From positions 124,001 to 188,000 of the forward strand of contig CASFBK010000006.1 in NCBI GenBank assembly GCA_949292785.1: a stretch of DNA of 64,000 nucleotides, in the 5' to 3' direction. The notes below the pieces were generated by a model. That model was not told the origin of the DNA, made no database searches, and saw nothing but the letters and a program-made list of their open reading frames with translations. Positions 37,503 to 45,565 of this stretch are shown piece after piece. Source of the DNA: an uncultured Eubacteriales bacterium. Its GTDB lineage: Bacteria > Bacillota > Clostridia > Lachnospirales > Lachnospiraceae. Numbering within the stretch: the first letter of the stretch is position 1; every line of letters starts with the position of its first letter. Made by a program: the position numbers and the translations under genes.

Positions 37503-37945
37503 TAGATCAGATTATTATGTCTATATTAGCGACATTGGCATTTGTTATTTTATTTAACGCCCCCAAAAAGGAATTTGTATTTTGTGCATTCAATGGATGC
37601 CTGGGCTGGATGTCTTATCAGTTGTTTTTGGGATACGGAGCAGGTGTGGTTATGGCATCTCTTTGGGCAACACTGATTCTGACCTTGGCAGCACGTGTGT
37701 TATCCGCATTACGAAGAACACCCGTTACCATTTTTCTGATACCGGGAATCTTTACCTTAGTGCCGGGAGCAGGCATTTACTATGCCTCTTATTATCTTAT
37801 TATGAATGATTTGGCCCAGTTTACTGCCAAAGGAATCGAGACCTTTAAGATTGCAGGCGCCATGGTGCTTGGAATTGTGTTTGGACTGGCGCTTCCCCAG
37901 AGCTGGTTTAACCGATTGGGAAAATTAACAAATAAAAACAGGTAG
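37499..37945 (+). CDS. Threonine/serine exporter, small subunit (ThrE_2)
   Basis: 148 residues, four or five membrane helices, with TPVTIFLIPGIFTLVPGAGIYYASYYL (seen as two segments around residues 76-102) as the family mark of the PF12821 half. GGAGGTGGGG before the start lies in the end of the first subunit, so both are made together. The substrate (amino acid or dicarboxylate) is not certain in this phylum. The stop codon is inside the terminator stem. Confidence 0.87.
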   Translation: MIDQIIMSILATLAFVILFNAPKKEFVFCAFNGCLGWMSYQLFLGYGAGVVMASLWATLILTLAARVLSALRRTPVTIFLIPGIFTLVPGAGIYYASYYLIMNDLAQFTAKGIETFKIAGAMVLGIVFGLALPQSWFNRLGKLTNKNR

Positions 37946-37967
37946 CATAGAAAAGCTACCTGTTTTT
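37934..37967. terminator. Terminator between thrE-type genes and the Xre gene
   Basis: Perfect 13-bp stem (37934-37946 with 37955-37967), A-rich on one side and T-rich on the other: serves both converging units. Confidence 0.85.
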
Positions 37968-37981
37968 CCTTATACTGCGAG

Positions 37982-38557
37982 TTAAAGAAGTAAAAAAGCT
38001 ATCGCCATAGAAATGATCAATGCAATGAGCGCAGAACCGAATACCGAAAATATTTTTTGGTAGGGGCGTTTTCCACGTTCACAGCTCTTTTCCAGTTCGG
38101 TTAAGTTTTTTCCCTCGGAAAAAGCCACAATCTCTTTATAAGTCTGGATGTCATGTGCTTTTTTCTGCTTTTCAATTCGAAACGCATAATACCTAGTAAC
38201 GATGAACAGCAATGCCCATATCCCAATTCCAATAAAATCCAGAAAAATGGCAAGTGGAATTGGTAATACTACAACCGCTAATAATAGTACGCAAAAAATG
38301 GCACCATCACGGTTTAATTTTTTGATGTCTTCTGTTTGAATTTGTTCTTTCATTTTCTCCAAATCTCCTTTCACTAGAGTATCAAGAGAAATATCAAAAA
38401 GAGAACTTAATAATAAAAGACTTTTAATATCAGGATAATTTTTGTCATTCTCCCAGTTTGAAATAGTCTGACGTGTTACAAATATTTTTTCTGCCAGCTC
38501 ATCCTGGGACAGACCGGATTCCAGTCTGTATTTTTTTATCTGTCTGCCAATCTCCAT
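37982..38557 (-). CDS. Xre-family regulator with C-terminal membrane segments
   Basis: 191 residues: Xre helix-turn-helix at 1-60 (KYRLESGLSQDELAEKIFVT, RQTISNWENDKNYPDI), then a linker and three hydrophobic segments (about 86-104, 107-123 and the C-terminal 172-190). Membrane-tethered Xre proteins of this layout are common in Firmicutes, and their signals are mostly unknown. AAGGAGAG precedes the start. An imperfect inverted repeat upstream may be its own operator. Confidence 0.87.
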   Translation of the reverse strand: MEIGRQIKKYRLESGLSQDELAEKIFVTRQTISNWENDKNYPDIKSLLLLSSLFDISLDTLVKGDLEKMKEQIQTEDIKKLNRDGAIFCVLLLAVVVLPIPLAIFLDFIGIGIWALLFIVTRYYAFRIEKQKKAHDIQTYKEIVAFSEGKNLTELEKSCERGKRPYQKIFSVFGSALIALIISMAIAFLLL

Positions 38558-38616
38558 TTTGTATCTCTCCTTGCCTGTATTCTAGTATAGGGAGTTTGTT
38601 TTTGCCATCAAAACTG

Positions 38617-38647
38617 TTTGACATTGCCCAATTTTGGCATGTCAAAG
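38617..38647. promoter_or_regulatory. Imperfect inverted repeat upstream of the Xre gene
   Basis: TTTGACATTGCC and, after a short T-rich centre, GGCATGTCAAA, which is its reverse complement with one base missing. The position about 60-90 bp before the start suits an autoregulatory site. It is also close to the end of the converging amylase gene. Confidence 0.45.
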
Positions 38648-38677
38648 CTATTTTACATGTGAAATTCGTATATGAAA

Positions 38678-39988
38678 TTACTTTTCACATTTCCAGAAAT
38701 ATGCGCTATAGGCAGGCAGTTCACTTCCACCGCCAAAGTCATGGGTTTCTCCGGTAATTAAGTCTATCGCCTGTCCACAGCCTGCATCGAAATGGGCGGT
38801 GTATGGCTCGCTGTCTGCATTGATGGCAACAAGTACACGTTCCTGTTCGGATTTCCGTTCAAAAATGCACTGTTTATTTGTAAGCACTACAGAACGGAAA
38901 TCTCCATAATTCAGCCCATGTGAGGATTTCTTTGCGGCGGCAAGCTTTGCAATCCAGTCGGTCAGCTCGTTCCATTCCGGCTGTTCTACGGCAGGGCGAA
39001 GTGCAGGGTCTCCCTGGCTCTTGTCTCCCTCCATTCCCCATTCACTGCCATAGTAAACACACGGGATTCCCGGCATACCAAAGCAGAGGGCATAAATCAG
39101 CGGGAGGTGGGACCTGTTGGTTAAAATGCTGGCAATTCTGGAAACATCATGGTTGTCTACAAAGCTCAAAAGGTGTTTTCCTTTATAAAGCGTCCAGTTC
39201 TCCGGTCCAAACTGCCGAAGCAGGGAGTGATTGATTTCAAACATATTCATGGAATTAAAGCTGGAGAAAAGTCCCTTGTAACACTCATAGTTGGTAGCAG
39301 AGTGAAGCATGCTGTCATTCATCAGCTGGTTGTAGTCTCCGTGCAGCATTTCGCCTACCAGGAAAAAGTCTTCTTTGAGGCTGTCACAGTGGCTTCGCAG
39401 TCTGCGGACAAAATCATGGTCGAGGCAATATGCCACATCCAGACGAAGTCCGTCAATATTCCAGTTGTTTACCCAGAAGGTAACACTGTCTAAGAGATAA
39501 CGAATCACTTCTTCGTTTCTAAGATTCAGCTTTACCAGGTCGTAATTGCCTTCCCAGCCCTCATACCACAGTCCGTCGTTGTAGTTGGAATTTCCATTAA
39601 AATCAATGTGGAACCAGTCCTTGTAAGGAGATGCTTCCCGATTTTTTACCACATCCGAAAAAGCGAAGAATCCACGTCCGGCATGGTTGAAAACACCATC
39701 TAATACTACACGGATGCCGGCTTCATGAAGAGCGTCACATACTTCCGTAAAGTCTTCATTGGTGCCAAGACGGGTATCCAGCTTCTGATAATCTCTGGCA
39801 TTGTAGCCATGGGTATCGGATTCAATTAATGGGGAAAAGTAAATGGCGTCAATTCCCAATTTTTCCATATGAGGAATCCAGTCTTTGATTTTTAAAATAC
39901 GGTGTGTCAGCACTCCGTCATTTTCAAAGGGAGCACCACACAGTCCCAAAGGATAAATCTGATAAAAAACACTTTCGTAAGCCCACAT
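38678..39988 (-). CDS. GH13 alpha-amylase / maltodextrin-degrading enzyme, intracellular
   Basis: 436 residues, no signal peptide. GH13 catalytic set: DGVFNHAGRG, nucleophile Asp in IDGLRLDVAYC, acid/base Glu in FFLVGEMLHGDY, and SFVDNHDVSRI. The short B domain and the VYYGSEWGMEG segment suggest a neopullulanase / cyclomaltodextrinase-like or alpha-amylase activity on short maltodextrins. Start is placed at ATG 39988 because AAAGGA is 11 bases away; the GTG at 39997 is too close to it. With glgP downstream in the window it can feed glycogen or maltodextrin breakdown. Confidence 0.87.
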   Translation of the reverse strand: MWAYESVFYQIYPLGLCGAPFENDGVLTHRILKIKDWIPHMEKLGIDAIYFSPLIESDTHGYNARDYQKLDTRLGTNEDFTEVCDALHEAGIRVVLDGVFNHAGRGFFAFSDVVKNREASPYKDWFHIDFNGNSNYNDGLWYEGWEGNYDLVKLNLRNEEVIRYLLDSVTFWVNNWNIDGLRLDVAYCLDHDFVRRLRSHCDSLKEDFFLVGEMLHGDYNQLMNDSMLHSATNYECYKGLFSSFNSMNMFEINHSLLRQFGPENWTLYKGKHLLSFVDNHDVSRIASILTNRSHLPLIYALCFGMPGIPCVYYGSEWGMEGDKSQGDPALRPAVEQPEWNELTDWIAKLAAAKKSSHGLNYGDFRSVVLTNKQCIFERKSEQERVLVAINADSEPYTAHFDAGCGQAIDLITGETHDFGGGSELPAYSAYFWKCEK

Positions 39989-40021
39989 AATATTCACAGT
40001 CCTTTCTATACTATAATCTCT

Positions 40022-40828
40022 CTATTTGCTCATATCTCGTGATTTCTGTGCGCAGGCGCGCTGAGCAGTGATAACAGCATTGCGCAAGCCCTTTTCCTCC
40101 AATACGGCAACGGCCTCAATGGTTGTTCCGCCGGGGGAGCATACAGCGTCTTTCAGAGCGCCTGGATGTGTTCCGGTTTCCAGAACCATTTTTGCGGAAC
40201 CAAGTACGGATTGGGCAGCGAACTTATATGCCTGTGCTCTTGGCATACCGTCTGCCACAGCGGCATCTGCCATCGATTCAATAAACATATAGACGTAAGC
40301 AGGAGAGGAGCCGGAAACGCCTACAACGGCATCCATCAGGGATTCTTTGATGACTTCACATTTTCCAAAGCTGTTGAAAATATCCACAGCAATCGCCAGC
40401 TCTTCTTCTGTTACATTGTCATTGACACAAAGAGCGCTCATGGCTTCTCCTACCAGGGCCGGAGTATTTGGCATGGCACGTACCAGCTTGATGGAATTAG
40501 AAAACATAGATTCAATGGAAGAAATGGGCTGCCCTGCCGCAATGGAGATAATCAGCGCTTCTTTTTTTACACTGTCTTTGATTTCTGCAATTACCTCTGA
40601 AAAGAGAAATGGTTTTACAGCGAGAAAAAGAATGTCAGCAGTTTCCGCCGCTTTCTTATTGTCCTGACTGGTATGTATGCCAAAGCGTTCTTCTAAGGAA
40701 GAACAGGTCTTAGCTGTTTTTGCAGTAGCGGTAATCTGTTCTTTCGATGCAAGCCCGGAGTCTATGATACCTCCGATGATGGCGCTTGCCATATTTCCGC
40801 CGCCGATAAAAGTAATGTTCTGATTCAT
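40022..40828 (-). CDS. proC: Pyrroline-5-carboxylate reductase
   Basis: 268 residues, last step of proline synthesis (NAD(P)H-dependent). N-terminal Rossmann motif ITFIGGGNMASAII, VKP at about 80, RAMPNTPALVGEAMSA, and the C-terminal helical dimer domain with GVSGSSPAYVYMFIE and SPGGTTIEA. Start at ATG 40828 is supported by AGGAGG; the frame extends to 40858 without one. It lies 33 bp upstream of the amylase gene on the same strand and may be co-transcribed with it. Confidence 0.95.
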   Translation of the reverse strand: MNQNITFIGGGNMASAIIGGIIDSGLASKEQITATAKTAKTCSSLEERFGIHTSQDNKKAAETADILFLAVKPFLFSEVIAEIKDSVKKEALIISIAAGQPISSIESMFSNSIKLVRAMPNTPALVGEAMSALCVNDNVTEEELAIAVDIFNSFGKCEVIKESLMDAVVGVSGSSPAYVYMFIESMADAAVADGMPRAQAYKFAAQSVLGSAKMVLETGTHPGALKDAVCSPGGTTIEAVAVLEEKGLRNAVITAQRACAQKSRDMSK

Positions 40829-40978
40829 ATGAAAGCCTCCTATTGTTATGTTTTTCATAAAAAAGTAATTATTATTATGATAACAATAGAAAAGGAATTG
40901 TGCAAGGGAAAGAGGAAAAAAGATAAAGGATAAAAAATGACTAAAAAGAAATAAATAAAAATAAATTAAATTAATAAC

Positions 40979-41007
40979 TTGACGAAATATTAATTAATAC
41001 ATATACT
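40979..41007 (+). promoter_or_regulatory. Promoter of the mannanase gene
   Basis: TTGACG (40979-40984), 17-bp spacer, TATACT (41002-41007). A related TGACGAAAATATT lies downstream at about 41021-41034, echoing TTGACGAAATATT at the -35; this direct repeat could be a regulator site. Confidence 0.65.
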
Positions 41008-41060
41008 AAAATTAAGCAATGTGACGAAAATATTGCTAAAAAAGAAGAAAGGGTGTATTT

Positions 41061-42491
41061 ATGAAAACAAAAAATGTAAAGGGAAACAAAAGAAGATGGA
41101 TAGTAGCGGGACTGATAGTAGCATTATTTCTGGCGCTTATGCCATCCAGAAAGACACAGGCGGCAACCGGAGGATTCCGGGTAAGCGGAACGAAGCTATA
41201 TGATGCCAATGGAAATGAATTTGTCATGCGGGGAGTCAATTACCCTCATGCATGGTTTCAGAATGAGTATCAGACTGCCATACCTGCGATTGCAGCAAAG
41301 GGGTTTAATTGTGTCAGAATCGTAGTGGCAGACGGACAGCAGTATGGAAAGACCAGCAAGAGTGAGTTGGAAAATCTGGTGAAGCTCTGTAAAGAAAATA
41401 ATCTGGTTGCAATTTTAGAAGTGCATGATGCTACCGGAAGTGACAGTCAGGATAGCCTGAATCAGGCAGTAAATTACTGGAAAGAGATGAAAGATGTCTT
41501 AAAGGGGAATGAAGCGTATGTCATCGTGAATATTGCCAATGAATGGTATGGAACCTGGGACAATGGGGATAATTGGAAGCGCGGATATATTTCAGCAATA
41601 CAGTCTTTGCGTAGTGCAGGAATTAGTAATACGCTGATGGTGGACTGCGCCGGATGGGGACAATATCCACAGGTTATCTTTGAACATGGGCAGGCTGTTT
41701 TAAATGCAGACAGTCAGAAAAATACCATGTTTTCCATTCATATGTATGAGTATGCCGGTGGAAATGCCCAGACAGTCAAAAACAATATTGATAGTGCATT
41801 AAATAAGAATCTTTGCCTTACGATTGGAGAATTCGGAGGATATCACAGCAATGGAGATGTAGACGAAGATACCATTATGAGTTATTGTCAGGAGAAAAAC
41901 GTAGGCTGGCTGGCATGGTCCTGGAAAGGAAATAATTCGGATTTATCTTATCTGGACTTGGCATATGACTGGAGTGGAAATTCTCTTACGTCCTTTGGGG
42001 AACGTGTTATCAACGGAGCAAATGGAACTTCATCTACTTCGCGCACTTGTACAGTATTTAACGGAGGCAGTGTAAGCGGCGGAAGCAGCGAAGAAGGCGG
42101 AACAAGTACAGGTGGACAGGGCATTACCAATCTTTTTTATGGTTCGGCTGCCGCATACGATTGGCAGCAGGCAGTGTCTGTATATACCAGTAAAAATGGA
42201 GGAAATCTGAATTCCGCTATTTTCTCAGAGAAAGGATTTTTCTGGGTAGAGTATAGTGGAATGGAAGGAAAGCTGGAGCTGATTTTACAGAGCTGGTCCG
42301 GTGGTGCAGGCTGGGCGAAGGTAGCGCCTACCGAAACAGGCTGGACAAATCAAGGAACCTGTTATGCGAAGTTCAGCCAGCAGGCGTGCAAAAACGCATT
42401 TGGAAGTGATTATTCCAAGTTAGATGCGGTGCATGTGGGAGCAACAGGAGAATATTTGAAGGTGATTTCATTGGATTATACAGTAGAATAG
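41061..42491 (+). CDS. Secreted GH5 beta-mannanase / endoglucanase with C-terminal accessory module
   Basis: 476 residues. Signal peptide: basic start, hydrophobic 14-27, likely cut after TQA at about residue 34. The GH5 domain spans about 38-325, with acid/base Glu161 in VNIANEWYGTWD and nucleophile Glu257 in TIGEFGGY; the ANEWYGTWD form fits bacterial endo-beta-mannanases (GH5 subfamily 8). A Ser/Gly linker (about 335-355) leads to a 115-residue beta-rich module beginning FYGSAAAYDWQQAV, perhaps carbohydrate-binding. No sortase motif or dockerin, so it is probably released. No other mannan genes are nearby. Confidence 0.88.
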   Translation: MKTKNVKGNKRRWIVAGLIVALFLALMPSRKTQAATGGFRVSGTKLYDANGNEFVMRGVNYPHAWFQNEYQTAIPAIAAKGFNCVRIVVADGQQYGKTSKSELENLVKLCKENNLVAILEVHDATGSDSQDSLNQAVNYWKEMKDVLKGNEAYVIVNIANEWYGTWDNGDNWKRGYISAIQSLRSAGISNTLMVDCAGWGQYPQVIFEHGQAVLNADSQKNTMFSIHMYEYAGGNAQTVKNNIDSALNKNLCLTIGEFGGYHSNGDVDEDTIMSYCQEKNVGWLAWSWKGNNSDLSYLDLAYDWSGNSLTSFGERVINGANGTSSTSRTCTVFNGGSVSGGSSEEGGTSTGGQGITNLFYGSAAAYDWQQAVSVYTSKNGGNLNSAIFSEKGFFWVEYSGMEGKLELILQSWSGGAGWAKVAPTETGWTNQGTCYAKFSQQACKNAFGSDYSKLDAVHVGATGEYLKVISLDYTVE

Positions 42492-42506
42492 AAATATGAG
42501 TATAAA

Positions 42507-42544
42507 AAGAAGGTGTCTCGCTCATAGAGCTGAAACACCTTCTT
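42507..42544. terminator. Bidirectional terminator between mannanase and crotonase genes
   Basis: AAGAAGGTGT (42507-42516) and ACACCTTCTT (42535-42544) with a small inner stem, between two converging genes. Confidence 0.75.
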
Positions 42545-42599
42545 CTATAGATAGGAGCAATGATGCTCTTATCTGATTCTACGTATTAGTCTAATTCTC

Positions 42600-43394
42600 T
42601 TAGAAATCTGTCAAATCAGCAGCTCTTCTCTCTAAGAAAGCAGTCATACCTTCTGTCTTATCATGAGTAGAGCAGGTAATACCAAACAAATTAGCTTCCA
42701 TTTCAACAGCGTTCTTGATATCCATATCGTATCCGTTGTTGATAGCAGCCTTTGCGATAGATACAGCGTAGCTTCCTTTGGAAATAATCTTAGCAGCCAT
42801 TTTCTTAGCAGTATCCATCAGCTCTTCCTTAGCAACTACTTTATTTACCAGACCGATTCTGTATGCTTCGTTTGCATCAATGTTGTCGCAGGTAAAGATT
42901 AATTCCTTAGCGCGTCCCATTCCTACCAGACGTGCAAGTCTCTGAGTTCCGCCGAATCCAGGAATGATTCCGAGACCTGTTTCAGGCTGTGCGAAAGTAG
43001 CGTTGTCAGCAGCGATACGGATATCACATGCCATTGCAATTTCACATCCGCCGCCTAAAGCGAATCCGTTTACAGCAGCGATAGTTACCTGACGCATATT
43101 CATTAACTTGAAGAATGGTTCAGCAGCTCTCATACCGAAAGCACGTGCTTCAGCAGCTGTGAAGTTTACCATTTCAGAAATATCAGCGCCTGCTACGAAA
43201 GATTTGTATGGGTTATCCTTTTTGTCAGGACCACCGGTTAAAATAACAACTTTTACGTCGTCTCTAGCTTCGATTTCAGATAATACAGTATTTAACTCGT
43301 CGAGTGTCTCACTGTTCAGTGCATTTAATGCACCAGGTCTGCTGATAGTAAGGACAGCAACTTCGTTTTCCACTTCTAACTTTAAGTTATTCAT
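42600..43394 (-). CDS. crt: Short-chain enoyl-CoA hydratase (crotonase)
   Basis: 264 residues. Crotonase fold with oxyanion-hole segments SFVAGADISEM (about 71) and NGFALGGGCEIAMACD (about 110-125), and a catalytic Glu in QPETGLGIIPGFGGTQRLAR. Hydrates crotonyl-CoA to 3-hydroxybutyryl-CoA, or the reverse, in the butyrate pathway of Clostridia. Start ATG 43394 follows TAGGAGG. In many butyrate producers crt lies in a bcd-etf-hbd operon; here it stands alone, so other pathway genes must be elsewhere. Confidence 0.92.
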   Translation of the reverse strand: MNNLKLEVENEVAVLTISRPGALNALNSETLDELNTVLSEIEARDDVKVVILTGGPDKKDNPYKSFVAGADISEMVNFTAAEARAFGMRAAEPFFKLMNMRQVTIAAVNGFALGGGCEIAMACDIRIAADNATFAQPETGLGIIPGFGGTQRLARLVGMGRAKELIFTCDNIDANEAYRIGLVNKVVAKEELMDTAKKMAAKIISKGSYAVSIAKAAINNGYDMDIKNAVEMEANLFGITCSTHDKTEGMTAFLERRAADLTDF

Positions 43395-43495
43395 GTGTAA
43401 ACCTCCTAAATAAAATATGTAATTTAATTGTTCACGGATTGCCCGAAAATATTGGACAAAACATACTTTAACTATATAACTTTGATAAAAATTTG

Positions 43496-44500
43496 TCAAT
43501 ATCCTGAGGAGATATTCTTATCCAGGAAATCAAACACGGTGTCATAATAGGCGTCCGGGTCTTTATCCACTGCCTGAGCGTGCCCTGCACCCGGAACAAT
43601 CAGCAGTTCCTTTTCCCCGCCAGCCGCTTCATACAGCTCATAAGCCATCTCAACCGGAACCATATCATCCTGGTCTCCGTGAATAATCAGAACCGGAAGA
43701 CGGGTTTTCTTAACGGCTTCCAGCGCAGAGGCATCCTTTAAGTCATAACCTCCCCGTAATTGAAGCACGAGATTCATACTGTCCAACAGCGGAAAAGAAG
43801 GCAGTCCGAACCAGTCCTTCATCTGTTTGGCAAACATGCTGTAAGCATCTGTGTAAGCACAGTCGCTTACAATGGCGGATACTTGGGAGGGTAGGGCTTC
43901 TGCAGACATCATTAAGGCGCAGGCGGCACCCATGGACTGTCCGTGAATGACGATTTCAGCTTCCGGGTCACGGGCAAGGATTTCATTTAGCCATAACATG
44001 TTATCCAGCCGGTCGGTCCATCCCATACCGATAAAGTCACCCTCGCTTTCGCCGCTGCAGCGCATATCCGGCACCAGGGCGTGATAGCCCTTTTGGACAT
44101 ATTGGAAGGCAATGGGATAAAGCTCCTCCTTCCAGCCGGTGTAACCGTGAAGCAGCAGGACCCACTTGTGGCTTTCTTCTTCGGGAGAAAAAGTAACAGC
44201 TTTGAATAGATAGCCGTCTTCGGAAGTGAGACTGAGCTTTTCATAGGAAGCGGTTTGTAACCATTCCTTTGTTTCCTGTATGGCAGCAGCATGGTTATTC
44301 TGGATATCGCTGGTCTGAACCAGCGCCTCCATTGCAGTATCCGTTACTTCTGAAAAAACATCTGTTTTTTCCATAAAAGAGGGGACCAGTGCCAGACTTA
44401 CTGCGAAGTAGCAGATAGTCCAATATAGGATAAAAAGAAGAAGCAGAATAATCAGCAGTATATTACGCTTTTTTTTCTTTCGGTGAAAAATTGGTTTCAT
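43496..44500 (-). CDS. Membrane-anchored alpha/beta hydrolase
   Basis: 334 residues: Lys/Arg-rich start, one membrane helix (about 14-38), then an alpha/beta hydrolase domain outside the membrane. LLLHGYTGWKEE near 116 is the oxyanion loop, nucleophile Ser in VIHGQSMGAACA, Asp in IIHGDQDDMVP and His in GAGHAQA. Similar to FrsA/BAAT-like or YqkD-type hydrolases of Firmicutes; substrate unknown. Start ATG 44500 is 5 nt after the AraC stop, after CAGGAG; operon with the regulator. Confidence 0.83.
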   Translation of the reverse strand: MKPIFHRKKKKRNILLIILLLLFILYWTICYFAVSLALVPSFMEKTDVFSEVTDTAMEALVQTSDIQNNHAAAIQETKEWLQTASYEKLSLTSEDGYLFKAVTFSPEEESHKWVLLLHGYTGWKEELYPIAFQYVQKGYHALVPDMRCSGESEGDFIGMGWTDRLDNMLWLNEILARDPEAEIVIHGQSMGAACALMMSAEALPSQVSAIVSDCAYTDAYSMFAKQMKDWFGLPSFPLLDSMNLVLQLRGGYDLKDASALEAVKKTRLPVLIIHGDQDDMVPVEMAYELYEAAGGEKELLIVPGAGHAQAVDKDPDAYYDTVFDFLDKNISSGY

Positions 44501-44505
44501 ATGTA

Positions 44506-45378
44506 TTAACTCCTGTTTCGGAAAGCAGTTGGCGTGCATCCGTATTTTCTCTTAAAAAGTCTGTTAAAATAAGAAAGGTTATCAAAACCCGTTTCCGCCG
44601 CCACATTTACAATGGAATCTGAAGAAGAGACCAGAAGTCTTGCTGCCATAGTAAGGCGGTAATCATTAAGGTAATCGGTAAAAGAAACTGCCATGTTGTT
44701 CTTAAAAAACTTCATAAAATGGGATTGGGAAAACCCACAGATTTTGGCAGCATCTGCAATGGAAATCTTATCACTGTAATTCGTTTCTACATATTTTAAT
44801 ATATCCTTTAAGCGGTCCAAAGATTTGTTCTGATGACTGGGCAATGGCTCGCGAATAAAGGAAAACAGTGTGTAAAAAAAGGTAAATAATTGTCCCTTGA
44901 TAGCCAGCTCATAGCCGGGAGAAAAGGTCTTACAGATATTGTCCATGGCATCCAGGCAGCCGGATAGTATCGGATAAACAGAAGAATCCGGGGTATAATG
45001 ATTCCAAATGCCAATCTGGCGCTGCAACAGCGGCTGGAAAAAGTTCTCCGTACAGGTATCTCCCTGAACTGCCATCAGCATATTGAGTTGAAAAATGATA
45101 TTTTCGTACTCCATCGACTGTTCTTCAAACTGCTCAATGGAATGAAGCTGTCCGGGCGGCACTACCACAATATCTCCCTGATGTACTACAATAGGAGCAA
45201 GGTCCACGCTGATTCGTCCCTGTCCTTTCTTTATGTAAATGATTTCCATATCATTGTGCCAATGTGCAGGAACAAGGGAAAAGTCCAGTGGAATACTGCA
45301 AAGATAGATATTAAAAGGAAAATCTGCAAACCCATGGGACTTGATTTCCTGTGTATTTTCATATTCTAATATGTTCAT
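44506..45378 (-). CDS. AraC-family regulator with cupin sensor domain
   Basis: 290 residues. N-terminal cupin (HWHNDMEIIYIKKGQGRISV, then GDIVVVPPGQLHSI) and C-terminal double helix-turn-helix (ISIADAAKICGFSQSHFMKFFKN and VNVAAETGFDNLSYFNRLFKRKYGCTP split over two sites). This pattern belongs to sugar-responsive AraC regulators. Start ATG 45378 has GGAG eight bases upstream; an ATG at 45393 is possible. It is divergent from glgP and in one unit with the hydrolase gene; targets are unknown. Confidence 0.9.
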   Translation of the reverse strand: MNILEYENTQEIKSHGFADFPFNIYLCSIPLDFSLVPAHWHNDMEIIYIKKGQGRISVDLAPIVVHQGDIVVVPPGQLHSIEQFEEQSMEYENIIFQLNMLMAVQGDTCTENFFQPLLQRQIGIWNHYTPDSSVYPILSGCLDAMDNICKTFSPGYELAIKGQLFTFFYTLFSFIREPLPSHQNKSLDRLKDILKYVETNYSDKISIADAAKICGFSQSHFMKFFKNNMAVSFTDYLNDYRLTMAARLLVSSSDSIVNVAAETGFDNLSYFNRLFKRKYGCTPTAFRNRS

Positions 45379-45428
45379 TATAAACATCTCCATGATATCA
45401 TAGGTAAAGGTTACTATATATTTTGCTA

Positions 45429-45467
45429 CAATATGATAGTATTGTACTATATTATGCCATCATATTG
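45429..45467. promoter_or_regulatory. Inverted repeat in the AraC/glgP divergent region
   Basis: CAATATGAT (45429-45437) and ATCATATTG (45459-45467), 21 bp apart, with AGTATTGTACTAT in between. Lies between two divergent genes and may bind the AraC protein. TATAAT near 45489 is a candidate glgP -10. Confidence 0.4.
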
Positions 45468-45565
45468 CAAGAAAAATGAAAAAAATAAGCATATAATGTA
45501 CCCATAAGATAAAAACAGTACAAAAGACCGAGGGTCTTAAGAGAACATTTTTTAGGAGGATTAAA

